DNA of 64,000 nucleotides. It comes from Typhlomys cinereus. Lineage: Eukaryota; Chordata; Mammalia; Rodentia; Platacanthomyidae. Positions 13,040 to 23,544 of this stretch are shown here, one piece after another. The position numbers and the translations under genes are program-made. Every line of letters begins with the position of its first letter. Position 1 is the stretch's first letter. The stretch spans positions 761,001-825,000 of the forward strand of contig JALPQD010000388.1 in the NCBI GenBank assembly GCA_023101885.1, in the 5' to 3' direction. Below the pieces are notes generated by a model. It was not told where the DNA came from. It searched no databases and was given only the letters and a program-made list of their open reading frames with translations.

Positions 13040-13370
13040 TAGGAGACCAAAGGGTTTATTCCAGTTTATGAGTTACAGTGCATCAGCGTAGCAAGAGACA
13101 CCATATCATAGCCGCAGGGACTGCTTAGAAAAAGGTATAGTTCCTAGCTTACCATTTTGCCAAAATACTAAACCAGCTCTCTCTATCTTACTCACCTGCT
13201 TAGGGAACAATTCCTCCACTATGGGTTGGGTCTTCCAACATCCACAAGCTAATCTCCCACAGGCTTGCCCAGGGTTTATCTTAACTAAACAATTCTTCAA
13301 AGAAGTGCTTAAAGTCTCAACTTTCAGTTGTCAAGTTGACACCTATATCTAATGGGTATACCTGCCTTTC
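13040..13370 (-). mobile_element. MaLR-like LTR fragment
   Basis: Contains GGAGACCAAAGGGTTTATTCC near one end and TTTCAGTTGTCAAGTTGACACC near the other. On the opposite strand this is a TGTCAACTTGACA start and an AATAAACCCTTTGG-like end, the diagnostic frame of a rodent LTR-type repeat. The minus orientation follows from that polyadenylation-like end. Confidence 0.5.
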
Positions 13371-13374
13371 AATT

Positions 13375-15285
13375 ATTAGAATCATCTGAGATCATTTCTT
13401 GACAAACAGAGTTGTTTTTTTTTCTTTTCCTGATGTCATATACAATACGAGGTGAACCCTGACATATTTCTGGACTTGGTTGATGGTACTGAAGTCTTCA
13501 TTTTCTTAGTTTAAATGGGAAGCACATTTATCTTGGTGTCCCGTGGCCGTGAGATTGACCTCTCATTTCCCACACAAGGCTACTCTCCCATTCCACTTCT
13601 TAAGTGCTTCCAAGCTTAGAGGTGGGGGAGAATAAAAAGGTTTCCCATGTTCGGTGCCTGTTAAAAGCTGTTTCTATGATAGCTGAACTAAGCCTGATTT
13701 CCTAAGAAAACAGTCCTGATTATCACTTTATGCCAGCAATATGAGTACATGATATGTGCTTTCCAACAGTAATGGCTGAGATATAATCCTACAAAATCCG
13801 GCAGGGCATAAACAACCAAGGGTTTTGTCTGAGACCATCAACATCACAGTAATTTATTCTTGATCTTTTCTACTTGGATAGCCAGAGCTTCACCCTCTTG
13901 GTTCTCAGCAGAAAAAAGTCATAGAAAGGGAGCTTAAAGGTCACTGAAATTTCTGGGTATCAGCCTTGATAGAAGGTAAAGGTCACAATTCAGGCTTCCT
14001 CAAAGTACATGTAGATTGTTTTTAGGCCTGAACTATCCCATATTTGCAAAACGTTAGTTCTTACAATGGAAATTAATCTCACCAGTCATTAAAGTGCAAG
14101 AAGTTTGGCCCTGAAATGGAAAGAGATTTGAAACTGGGGAGAGATGTTTTCTAAAGCTACACTGTGAAGTGAACTCAGGAAGAGAGTTTCATGCATGCAG
14201 AAGCTATATCTCTGAGCAGAGGGAGCCCATCTGAGGAGCTGGTACTCTGGAGTAGATTGCCAGGAGCACAGATATGATAGAACTGACTGATAGTCATACC
14301 TCCCCCCAGCAATGCAGTGCTCGAGCTTCCAATGAATTCAGTTGTTATTAGTTTCCTGGGCACAAAGAAATACAAAAATATGCTCCATCCATGAACTGCC
14401 AGGGTAGAGGTGAAAAAGGTTGAAAATTTCATGAAACATCCCTATGTGTGGTTCTACTGACCATCTGTTTTGCTTAGTGGGAATAGCTAGCATACATTGT
14501 ACAGGAACGTATTAAAGTAATAATTCATGTTATGTCATTACAAATACAGGCCATCCCTGACCTAAGACTTTTTGAACTTACAATATTTCAGCTTTACAAC
14601 AGGGAACAAACACATCCATACATCTACTCTGTTTCATTACAGTGCTCAGTAAAGTAAATGAATCATTCAATATTTCTTTAATAAAATAAGTTTTGCTTGG
14701 ATTATTTTGCCCAACTGTAAACTAATTCTAGCGTTGTGAACACATTTAAGGTAGGCTAAACTGAGCTATACTTAGTAGGCTACATATATGATATTTTTAA
14801 CTCATATTGATTTTATCAGAATTTAACATCTTCTGTTATATGTCTTGGTTAACCAATAATAATAATAGCAACTAGCAACAACAGTAGAATAAAAGGTAAT
14901 GTGAATAAAGGGTGAATATTAACTTAATTTGCATATCTATCCAGTTAAGTATGCATTGTTATTCTCCACTAGCCATGTAAAGCACAGGAAAGTGAAATAA
15001 TTTGCCCAGGATCCCATAACCAACAATTGATCGAGTTGAGCTAGAATCTAAGAATCTGGTCTTGGCTTCTCATTGTCCATCTGCAGCGCTTCAATGGACC
15101 AACTGCAGCATCTTGAAGGCGGTTGGGACCATCTCCCATGCATGCGTCAGTCATGCAGTGTAACATGCATCTTACATGTGTGTAAGACTCACCAAGCTGC
15201 GCGGGTCCAAGTGCATCCACATACATCCATCCCTCACAGGCTGGCCCAAGACTCTGTTCTTACTTTTGCCTTGTTCCCTCCCTAG
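13375..15285. other. SORCS1: Intronic sequence up to the membrane exon
   Basis: No gene is supported. A MIR remnant is at 14900-15060. The remaining sequence shows no repeat I can name. The acceptor at 15281-15285 closes the intron. Confidence 0.5.
14900..15060 (+). mobile_element. MIR remnant
   Basis: GTTATTCTCCACTAGCCATGTAAAG, then GAAAGTGAAATAATTTGCCC and GAGCTAGAATCTAAGAATCTGG follow the MIR 3' core order (fraction in ...ATTTTACAGATGAGGAAACTGAG, AAGTAACTTGCCCAAGG, GAGCTGGGATTCGAACCC) on the + strand. Confidence 0.55.
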
Positions 15286-15391
15286 CCCCACTGGTGGACC
15301 TCACTCCAGCACACAGTGGATCCGCCATGCTGATGTTGCTCTCGGTGGTATTTGTGGGGCTGGCCGTGTTTGTCATCTACAAGTTTAAAAG
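15286..15391 (+). CDS. SORCS1: SORCS1 transmembrane exon
   Basis: This exon encodes the membrane anchor of SorCS1, a type I VPS10-domain receptor of neurons and endocrine cells that sorts cargo such as neurexin and APP-related proteins between Golgi, endosome and plasma membrane (family knowledge). The acceptor CCTAG ends at 15285. CC at 15286-15287 finishes a split codon, and the frame then reads PLVDLTPAHSGSAM, a hydrophobic helix (LMLLSVVFVGLAVFVIY, exon residues 15-31) and the basic stop-transfer KFKR. The exon ends in AAAAG before GTGCGT, leaving two bases of the arginine codon (phase 2). The sequence matches my memory of mammalian SORCS1. SORCS3 is close in the helix but differs before it (it lacks PLVDLTPAHSGSA), so SORCS1 is the better call. 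The VPS10, PKD and leucine-rich exons are outside the window. Confidence 0.93.
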
Positions 15392-15513
15392 GTGCGTGTT
15401 CTTCCTTCCTTGATCTTTCTGTCCCTTCCCTCCTTCTGACAGGTTCAGAAGCATGTCTCGCAGTGATGTGTATCTCCGGCGCAGAGCAATGATGGTTTCT
15501 GTTAATGTTTTAG

Positions 15514-15674
15514 GAAGATCCCGGGGATTAATGTTTATGCCCAGATGCAAAATGAGAAAGAACAAGAGATGATCAGTCCAGTCAGTCACAATGAAAGCAG
15601 GCCCAGTATTCCTCACGCTGAACTCAGCAGGCCTGGCCAGCTTATAGATGAGAAGGTGGAATCACAGCTCATAG
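15514..15674 (+). CDS. SORCS1: SORCS1 long cytoplasmic tail exon
   Basis: This exon supplies the longer cytoplasmic tail, which directs trafficking of the receptor. The acceptor TTTTAG ends at 15513. The first base completes the arginine codon begun at 15391, and 53 codons follow, starting KIPGINVYAQMQNEKEQEMI and ending LIDEKVESQLI plus one base of glycine (phase 1). The tail contains YAQM, which fits the YxxPhi form read by clathrin adaptors, and an acidic EKEQE stretch. The donor is GTAAAT. If that donor is not used, translation runs GGT AAA TGA and stops at 15680-15682, giving an alternative end QLIGK, an ending I recall from a mammalian SORCS1 isoform. The exon has no stop or frameshift. 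SorCS1 isoforms with different tails are known to differ in surface residence and endocytosis; which sorting signal is active here is inference. Confidence 0.93.
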
Positions 15675-15682
15675 GTAAATGA
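15675..15682 (+). CDS. SORCS1: SORCS1 readthrough end (donor retained)
   Basis: If the 5' splice site at 15675 is skipped, the frame continues for GGT AAA and stops at TGA (15680-15682), so the tail ends QLIGK. This would need a poly(A) site in the following intron. None is obvious within the next few hundred bases, so use of this end is inferred from recalled SORCS1 isoforms. Confidence 0.5.
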
Positions 15683-17492
15683 TTCCCAGTAGCCTCCAGC
15701 TGCCCAGGCTGGGTAGTTAATGACTGATCTTCCCTTTAAAACCCTTCCTGGCTTCACATAATACCTTTTTTCTGCACTAACACACTTGAGAGAAGCAGCT
15801 AAGACGTCTTTTTCTTGCTCCTATGTAGCTTTTTCTCTCTCAATATGCCCTCCTTTCCCCCTTTTGCAAAAATCTCTCCCTCATACACTAAACTTCCAAA
15901 TTTGATGAGCAATGAGCATTATGTCTATGGTAACAATATATGAGAAAGAAACTCTTCAGAGTCTGTGGGTAGTGGATAGAAGGTTAGACAACCTACATGC
16001 TATGTACCGACCTAAATGTCACATAGAAGTCTGTGCTACACACTGCTCCAAGCAAAGTGAATTACCCTAGAATCCCAGAAAGGGACATAATGAGAGTGGC
16101 TAGCCAGACTACCTGAGGGAGATTTGAAAAACGTGAAAATGATCTAGAAAGACTTCCCTAGAAACCGTGAAACCTGAGAACTTGAAGAAAAGGACTTCAA
16201 AGTTGTCATAAATCCAGGATGCAGAGATGCTGAGAGACCAGCTGCAGAGTTAGGCTAGTACAGGACAGATGAGGATCAGGGAGATGCTTTAGTAGTAAAG
16301 CCTTTGCCTTGAAAGCAAAAGAACCTGAGTTCAGATCCCCCAGATTCCATGCAAAAATGCCAGATGGGTATGGCAGCAGCCTATAATGCTAGCTGTGGAA
16401 GATAGAGTCTGGAATTTTCCAGATCAAAGTGGCCAACTAGACTAGCCCTGATGGTGTGCTATGGATTTAATTACACATTCAGGCTTGTAATAAGGTGGAA
16501 GGGTGATCCAGGATGATTCCTTGTATCATCCTTGGATTTCTATAGGCACACACACTCACGTACATACACCTGGACACCTACATGCAAATACATATGCACA
16601 CACATGCACATATACCAAGAAAAACCAAGAGATCATGAGTGGATGTCTTTCTCTTGAGTATCCCATAGTAGAAATTCTCAAGTTATATTTCAAAGCAGCC
16701 TCAGCATGCAAAGCATCAGAGACATGGAACTCCAATAACTACACTGATTGAGTCTCAAGCTGAGTTGCAGGATCCTAATATCCATTGCAGAAGAAAAGTT
16801 GCAGGAACTCAGAAAAACCCACAGAGTCACCTTTGCTGATCCCTTGTGTCCTCTGGTCTGAGGTCTCCAGAGTCGCAACTGTGACTGTTCACAGTTTGAT
16901 TCTGCATTGCCAGCTTTCATGAGTAAATTCACAGCAATCCGTGCCCCATTCTGCAATCAGACTGCCAGACCACCTTGACAACCTTTGAATAAGATTTTGA
17001 GTCTGTCACTTGGAAAAAAAATGAGTATGCAAATGGAAATAGAATCTTCTCTTTAAGTGGCTATGAGGGAGATCGGCGACTGTATTAAAGGGAAGTTTAA
17101 ATGGAATCACTAGCACCAGCCAGTGATAACGATAACGATGGCAGCCATGTCTGGTATCCAATGTTCACAGTGCATTTCCTTTCATTTGGGGAGACAGGAT
17201 GATAAACACACAATAGCATCAGGTTAAGAAGGACAGAAGCATTTCTGTTTCCAGGCATAGAGAAGCAAGCACTCTATTCATTTACTTCTAAAAAAAATCT
17301 GAAGCTGCTGCATTGGGCAGGGGAGGGAGCATTTGGTTGTCAGTCCCATTTCTAGGATGTATGAAGCATAGTGGCTGGTCATTAAAGCAGCGATCCCTCC
17401 TTCACCAACAGCTTGCAGCACCTTGCAAAGTCTCTGACACCTTACCATGTCCAGTGTCATTAAATGAGTAAGTGTTACGCGTTTTCTCTTAG
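15683..17492 (+). other. SORCS1: SORCS1 intron between tail exons
   Basis: An intron of about 1.8 kb with the donor at 15675 and acceptors at 17492 and 17768. It contains a B4-like SINE (16273-16615). The remaining sequence has no recognisable repeat. Confidence 0.85.
16273..16615 (+). mobile_element. B4-like composite SINE
   Basis: Head: GGGAGATGCTTTAGTAGTAAAGCC with box-B-like GAGTTCAGATCCCCC. Middle: CCAGATGGGTATGGCAGCAG and GGAATTTTCCAGATCAAAG, shared with the element at 29-299. A CA-rich, diverged tail runs to about 16615. It lies in the sense orientation inside the SORCS1 tail intron. Confidence 0.6.
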
Positions 17493-17628
17493 GAGAGTAG
17501 CTTTACCCTCCCCTCCCTCCCCTTCTACTCAACCGGGTGACTCATCTCTCCGATTGCAAAGACCAAGACACGCCACTCCACCATCATCGCCAAAGCGGGG
17601 ATCTGCTGGGGCGCAGTTTGCAATTTAA
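17493..17628 (+). CDS. SORCS1: SORCS1 alternative short cytoplasmic tail
   Basis: This alternative terminal coding segment replaces the long tail. The acceptor CTCTTAG ends at 17492. Joined to the membrane exon (AG + G), it reads KFKR then RVALPSPPSPSTQPGDSSL and continues with LQRPRHATPPSSPKRGSAGA, ending QFAI and TAA (17626-17628), 44 residues after KFKR. It is rich in proline, serine, threonine and arginine, with several S/T-P sites (SPP, TPP, SPK). I recall this tail closely from human and mouse SORCS1, with small substitutions such as QYAI for QFAI in one species. Joining the long-tail exon here instead would give G-E-stop, so that combination is not productive. The stop lies only 140 bases before the second acceptor, so both tails probably share one terminal exon and its 3' UTR. 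Confidence 0.92.
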
Positions 17629-17768
17629 GGAAAACCCCAAAGGCTGCAGACGACCTGCTGATCAGGAGAGAATTTCGCTCTTGTCAAGTACATCATTCTT
17701 CATGACCACTAACTTTGTGTTTCTGTTTTTTTTTCTTTCCTCTGTTGTTCTGTTTCCTATTTTGCCAG

Positions 17769-17833
17769 GAAGTATTTCCATAGTTGCTGAGAATCAAAGC
17801 ACAAAAGAAATCCCTACCTATGTAAATGTTTGA
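17769..17833 (+). CDS. SORCS1: SORCS1 last coding segment of the long tail
   Basis: The acceptor TTTGCCAG ends at 17768, preceded by a long T/C run from about 17720. Joined to the phase-1 donor at 15674 (G + GA), it completes glycine and adds SISIVAENQSTKEIPTYVNV, then TGA at 17831-17833. SORCS3 ends in a related STKEIPN-type sequence, which supports a conserved C-terminus across the family; the exact residues here fit SORCS1. The final YVNV is hydrophobic and C-terminal, so a PDZ-type interaction is conceivable but unproven. Joining the membrane exon directly here would give only RKYFHSC and a stop, so this end depends on inclusion of the 15514-15674 exon. Confidence 0.93.
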
Positions 17834-17851
17834 ATGGAGGACGCCAGTAAA

Positions 17852-17872
17852 AATAAAAAAAAAAACAATAAA
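17852..17872 (+). terminator. SORCS1: Possible proximal poly(A) signals of SORCS1
   Basis: Two AATAAA hexamers (17852-17857 and 17867-17872) lie just after the stop in an A-rich run. Low complexity makes chance occurrence likely, and no clear GT-rich element follows. Confidence 0.3.
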
Positions 17873-20209
17873 ATTTAAAAAAAAAAAAACAATCAAAATC
17901 CAAACACTCACTCACTGCATCGGGACTTTTAAATGCTTCAGACACAGAAAACAAGGGTTTTTAGCTTTAAGCCTGTGCATGTGGACAATATCCGGGTGAC
18001 ATGTTTTGAGGGGCAGTGTACAGGTGCTCTATTTTAATGGAAAACACTCCCCTCCCACTTTGTCCTTCTCTTTTTTCTGAATCAGTCCTGTTTGTAAAAA
18101 ATTCATACCATATACAGGCCAAGCAAATCTGCATGTATTTTTTGAAAATATTCTTGGCCCTAGATTTAACAGCTATTTTAGCACTCTGGGCTGACAGGTG
18201 GATTAGCCATCTCATGCCTTTTCATAAAACACAAAGACATGCACAGGAGTTTGAAACCCTGAGCTGTTTCTCCGGTCTACTTTCCTTATGGTCATGCTCC
18301 CTTCTCAGTTAGCGTGAGCGGCTCTGTTGGTCAGCATTGAGCACATGGCTGTTTTCTGTCCGTTCTCTATGACCAATGGAGCAAAGATGCATGGTTAAAG
18401 ATCTACATATGCAGATACAGTAGGAAAAGGGGGAAGGCAGGAAGCAAAGCATATCAAAACAGACCTCTGTTTCCTGTTTGAATTTTCTGCTTGCGCCTTT
18501 CCTGCTCCTACTCCGAATGATGTAAAAGAAAAAAAAAAGGAACTTCCAATAGTAATCCATTCTCTTGCCTTCCTGCTTGACTGCCATTTACATGTGGCCA
18601 TGTCCTTTGATACCTTTTGGTTTTTTTTTCTTCTAATCCCTGTGATCCTCCAACTGATCTGGCTTTTTCTTCCCCAACGTGTTGCTAGATTTTGGACATT
18701 AAACCTGGCATTTCCTAAACAAGCCTCTGGCCACCCTGACTCTGCCATTGGCAAGTCTCCATCGACTATGGATTTTTGTACACCCCTGAGCATGCCAGCT
18801 TTTGTGCACACTGGTTGGGCCACATCCTACCCAGTGGGCTTCAGTTACGTGTCCCCTTTGACTCTTCCTCTAGAACCTTCCTTTTGCAAGTATCTCTATC
18901 TTTTTCTACCTGGAAACATACAATGTGTGTGAAAGAGTTGATACATGCAAAGTCATCCAAACTTGACCCTTGACCACGTGCTTTGGAAAAGAAAGCCTAC
19001 AGATGAATAGCGATGCTTTCACGCATTTAGCGAACGTCCCATGTGGTCAGATTCTAGAAGACTCTTATGAGAAATGTTTTGAATGTGCAACTGTACTACA
19101 GGGCAATACCATCCTTTGATAATAATTGTTATCCAATATTTCCACTCCAGAATAACCATATTTGTGAAATAAAATGAATTCTAACTGGAAGGAGAAGTAG
19201 GTTAATGAACTTAATGTTTAAAAGTTGAAAAGTCTGAGAAAATAGGTCTTGTATTCTATTAGGATGCTATTTTGACCACGGAGGATTAGCTCAATGATTT
19301 CAAGTGTGCTCTCTGAGTATGATGGCATCAATAAAGAATATATATAAGTCAATACAAAGGGGGAGAGTTTGCTGATTACAGTGAATCTTAGGAGATACTC
19401 AACAATCTTTAGATCCCTAACACTAAAGAAACCCAATTTCCTATGGCCATTATGAAAGAAAACCTAGAAAAAGCAAACAAACCTGTCCTTTGCTGATACC
19501 CTTCCACAGACTGAAACCCCTTTGTTCCTGTGAACTGGGAAAACCCATTCTAAAGTTGGGGTGAAAGTAGTTCTGGTAAAGCACCTCAAGAACACAGTGT
19601 CCTTCTTGGCTGCACCCCAAGCCAACAAAAGCATGTGCTGGGGTTTTAGTGATTGTTCTAAGAATATGGACGACTCCTGCTCTTTAAGGCTCATGCCAGG
19701 GAAGAGTGGGAAAGATACTATGTGAAGTTCATCAAGCAGAAGGTTTAGGGCAATAGACAGAGGATGTCCCACATGAATTTGGGTGGTAGGTTAGATCCAG
19801 AGAAGCCTCCTGTCTGTAGACTCCAATTGATCCCCAACCTGCTATGATTCCTGTTCTCAGAGCAAATATTCTCATTGATTCTCTTCATTTGGAGCCTTCC
19901 AAATTTAATCATGATTCATGATAAAGATGAACATGAGATGTCTGGCACTGTGAAAAGTGACCAAGGTGGCCAGCTCTAAATTGAGTGTTTCCAATGTGCT
20001 CGTGTGCCTCTCCTCAAACCTCCCTCCTACCTGTAGGTGTCTAGCAAGGCAAGATACTGCTCAGCAGGAAGTTCCTGCAATCTTGGCTAGTGATTATCAA
20101 AGTACATCAAAGTACAGTATCTGAGGGCAGTAGAATCAGTGCCAACTAGACTTGTTATACATGCAGATTCTGGGTCCATACCCGGTAGCTCCTATTTTGG
20201 AGACTCTAA

Positions 20210-20220
20210 GGGGGGGGGGG
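20210..20220 (+). repeat. G homopolymer
   Basis: Eleven consecutive G residues within the SORCS1 3' UTR; prone to length change and to G-quadruplex-like pairing only with other G runs. Confidence 0.9.
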
Positions 20221-20907
20221 CGTTTATGTTGTTTTCTATTGCTTGATCATAGTGGACCCAGCATTCGGTTTAAGCAAGCTGCCTAGGTGATTATGACAGA
20301 TGCATAAGCTTGAGAGTATCATGTGAGGCCATTCCAGCTGAATCCCAAAGAAAAGGCAGTCATGAGAACCTACAAAGGAGAGGGACCCAAGTGCCTACCT
20401 ACTCCTACAGCAGGTGCAAACACAGTGAGGAGTTTGATGGATGTAAGGCCAGAGGAGTGTGGGAGGGATGTATCTGGAAGGAAGGTTTCAGGACAAGCTC
20501 AGTATCTGACACTTCAACCTTCCTTAAAATTCCGGAAGGCAAACTGTGCATGCTGTACCCTGAACGACCCAACCAACATTTTCTCCCTTGCCTTACTATG
20601 AATCGGATTCACTGTCCAAAATGTCGAGGTTTGCTTTGCTTTTTTTCCCCAGAAGTTCCAAACAGAAACTTTGAGAGCAATGGGGTGCTTGGCAGCTGCT
20701 TTGTGTTTTCCAGGATTCCACCTGAACATTGGAACCCCTCATTTGCCAACTTATTTTTATAGGAAGCCAATTTAAAAAAAATGAAAGTTTTCTTATAGTA
20801 TTGGAACTACTTCTAATTTTAAAATGACTTTTTTGATGTATTTTTTGTTAAATACTATGTAGTGTAATGTATAATTGCTCTTGTTTATTGCTTTTACAAT
20901 CATATTT

Positions 20908-20913
20908 ATTAAA
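20908..20913 (+). terminator. SORCS1: Probable distal poly(A) signal of SORCS1
   Basis: ATTAAA, the commonest variant signal, sits at the end of an AT-rich, repeat-free stretch (TTTATTGCTTTTACAATC just upstream) about 3.1 kb after the stop. TGTCTC lies about 10 bases downstream. The sequence style changes afterward. Confidence 0.5.
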
Positions 20914-20935
20914 CAGATAATGTCTCTAAAGTATC

Positions 20936-23540
20936 TGCCTCAGCATATTTATTTTACTTCAAAACGCATTGTCTGTTTTATAAAGTAGCAGACTTATACA
21001 AGATATCTTAAAGGTTAAATATATGGGAGTATACGTAACACTGTATGATCGAGATATTTTACTCACAAAGTAGGCTATATTCTGGAGAAGGAGATCATGC
21101 CTCTGGCTGAGCTGGCTATGTGCAGCCTTGTGCACATCGCTTCAGCATGAACCAGCATCAGTGAATGGGGACAGGATCCCTCCGGCTTTGACAATCTCAG
21201 CACGTGAATCAGTGCCCAGAGACACGAAGAGGTGCTTTAAAATGGTTAGGGTCCAAATATTTCAGCTATGTGCATTGCCTAAATATTGAAATCTCACTGG
21301 GCACATGAGACCCTTGCATTGGTTCTCTTGGCACTAACCCCTCTTTTTCCAAAGGTCTACGGGAGTCAGAATGCTGCTGTCTCACTGACCTGTCTCTGCA
21401 TGGGAGAGAATTCTGGCTTCCTTTTAGGTTGTATTTACCACTTGCTTAGCTACAGGTAAGTCCTCAGCTCCCTCCTTCCATTCCAGGTCAGAGTGTGGGT
21501 TGATCCACCCCACAGGAAGCAATTTATCTTCTGTGTCAGATCAACAGAAAGTGTCCTTAGATATTTTTCATAGAGGGAATTTAATACACAGACTTTTTGG
21601 CTTAAATAACTGAATAGTTAAGTTCTTAAATGAGAGCAGATAACCTTCATGAGGAAGCCTATAATCTCCCAGGGGTGGAGACACAGAGCTATCTGGATAG
21701 CCCCAAAGCCAATTCACAGCAGATTTGCCTGGCCAGCTTGGAGTCATGAAGGAGATGCTAGCCACGACCAGGGTTGCTGCCCAGGCGGAGGAGAAAGGAA
21801 GAACTGCCCTTTTCCTTCCCTGTGGGATTCTCAGGGCAACAAAAGAGCAATTTTAAATAAGACTGCAAAATGTCACTGTCTGCTGGTGCAGAAAGCAGAG
21901 CAAGAGAGTGTGGGACTGCGCTTGAGCGAACACAGGCCAGCAACTGGCACAGAACTCCCGTCAGATTCAGCGTAGGTCAAACTGACAAATCTCTCGCTGC
22001 CCACTGGCACCCCATCTAACAGAACTGCTTTTCCCTGTGAACTATTTCACGCCCTCGAAGCTGCACGCTTTGGCGTTACGTTTATGTGTGAGGCGTTACG
22101 ATTTCCTCTCTGAGATCTATGCTCATTGAGGGAAGACCTTTGTATTATGTTATCTATTTATTTTCTTTTTCAACATCTAGCAGGGAATGTTGCCATTAGG
22201 GGGCGCTGGATAAATGTTTGATAAAACTCAACACTTGAATTTCGGTATAGGACTACAAGCAAGTCCGTTTTATTTAGCTCTGATCTTTGAAGTGGCTTCA
22301 CGGGTCAAGCCTCACCCAGCCAGCTCCTCTAATTACACGTCCAATTGCTATTTGTCAGGAACCAGCACCTCGCGGCCCTTCTCCGTTACCACTCAAGCTG
22401 CCGCAAGCACACATTCAGGGAGCTATTCTTAGATATTCGTTTAAGCAAAATCACTGCAGTTTGGAAGGAAAAAAGCAAGGAAAATAATAAGCTAATTACA
22501 AAGTTGAATAAAAAATCAAAGACCTACATTCAGATTCTGAATCATTCTAAAATTTGTTTACTTATTTCTCAAGGAGTTAATTGAAATGCACATTTTAAAA
22601 ATGCACATGTGGCGGGCCACTGCACAACAAGGGAATCCCAAAATTATATTAATTGGACAGATGGCCAGGAAATTCCTTTTGTTAATGTTAAATACATGGA
22701 GTGGAATCTGTGTTCTTATAGTACACAGGTATTGATTGATCTATGTGTGGCAGACGTTACTACAGGTGGTACGACTCAGTTGCCAACAGAGAGGCGATAG
22801 TAACACAAACACATTCAAATGTGAATACTGAAAATACATCTTAGTGCAATATTGTGTAGGTCTATATTACATAGAATTTCAAAACATTGATAGTAAATAA
22901 AACAGGCAGTGCAGTGATGGATGGGAGAGGGGGGAACTGGTCCTTGGAAGCAAAAAAGGACCAGCCAACCACAAACACATACATGGCCCCATGGTGTTCA
23001 AAGACAGCCTTAGCATGATGCTCAGAAAACAAGTAATTTTAAATAAGAGCAATAATGACAAATATTTGTGAACTTATTGGAAAATAGTCTTTCCATTCAT
23101 TTGGGGCTATTCCCATGTCTGTACACTGTGCACACACACATGCACACACGCATGCACATGTGCATGTGCACACAGAATTCCATTTAATTATGCAGCATAT
23201 GTTTTCTATTAAAAAAAAACTCTTTGTGATGTAGTACAGCAAGATCCACCAATCTTAGGGAACAAAATGAAGGTGAACTCAACACACAAAACCATTTTCT
23301 TACCTCTGGAAATAGTTAAAAATGTCAAGATCTAATCAAAAGACAACTACATTAAGGTCATATCATATATTTTATCCTTATTTAGTAGTAGTTAAGAAAT
23401 AAAACATTTGCACTACAAAAAGAATGGGAATACTTAAAGCAGTAAATTATTGTGAAAATGTAGAAACACAATTATGTGAAGTGAGACATATTTTAACTTC
23501 GAATGTATCTAATAACATACAAGACAGTGTAGGTAGCAAG
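20936..23540. other. Intergenic sequence downstream of SORCS1
   Basis: No gene is supported. An L2-like 3' end is at 22110-22235 and a pair of GGCGTTACG motifs at 22072-22100. Short open frames have no protein similarity that I recognise. Confidence 0.5.
22110..22235 (+). mobile_element. L2-like 3' end remnant
   Basis: GCTCATTGAGGGAAGACCTTTGT, then CATCTAGCAGGGAATG and GGATAAATGTTTGATAAAAC follows the L2 3' end order (CTCATTGAGGGCAGGGACC, CCTAGCACAGTGCC, CAATAAATATTTGTTGAATG), heavily diverged. Confidence 0.5.
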
Positions 23541-23544
23541 AAAT

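Larger units (their letters stand above)
1..15285 (+). other. SORCS1: SORCS1 intron preceding the transmembrane exon
   Basis: This stretch lies directly upstream of the SORCS1 membrane exon and ends in a good acceptor (a pyrimidine run, then CCTAG at 15281-15285). I searched it for the preceding extracellular SORCS1 exon and found no convincing one, so I read it as intron only. Short open frames here are isolated, lack paired splice sites or fall in repeats. SORCS1 is known in mammals for very large introns, which fits. The recognisable content is SINE, L1, LTR and MIR debris listed separately. Confidence 0.75.
17834..20935 (+). other. SORCS1: SORCS1 3' untranslated region (inferred extent)
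   Basis: About 3.1 kb follows the stop codon with little recognisable SINE or L1 insertion, unlike the flanking DNA, which is typical of a selected 3' UTR. A nearby A-rich stretch with AATAAA at 17852-17857 and 17867-17872 could serve a short form; another AATAAA lies at 19168-19173. The likely main end is after ATTAAA at 20908-20913. A 150-codon open frame at 20310-20762 lies inside and is not considered a gene. The end point is inferred, not seen. Confidence 0.65.

Noticed and set aside
18395..18823. 142-codon minus-strand frame
   Set aside because: It lies antisense to the SORCS1 3' UTR, has no motif, and overlaps other frames equally open.
20310..20762. 150-codon open frame inside the SORCS1 3' UTR
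   Set aside because: It has no recognisable domain, begins mid-UTR without a promoter or splice context, and a 150-codon run is explainable by chance in a region of moderate GC. I keep it as UTR.
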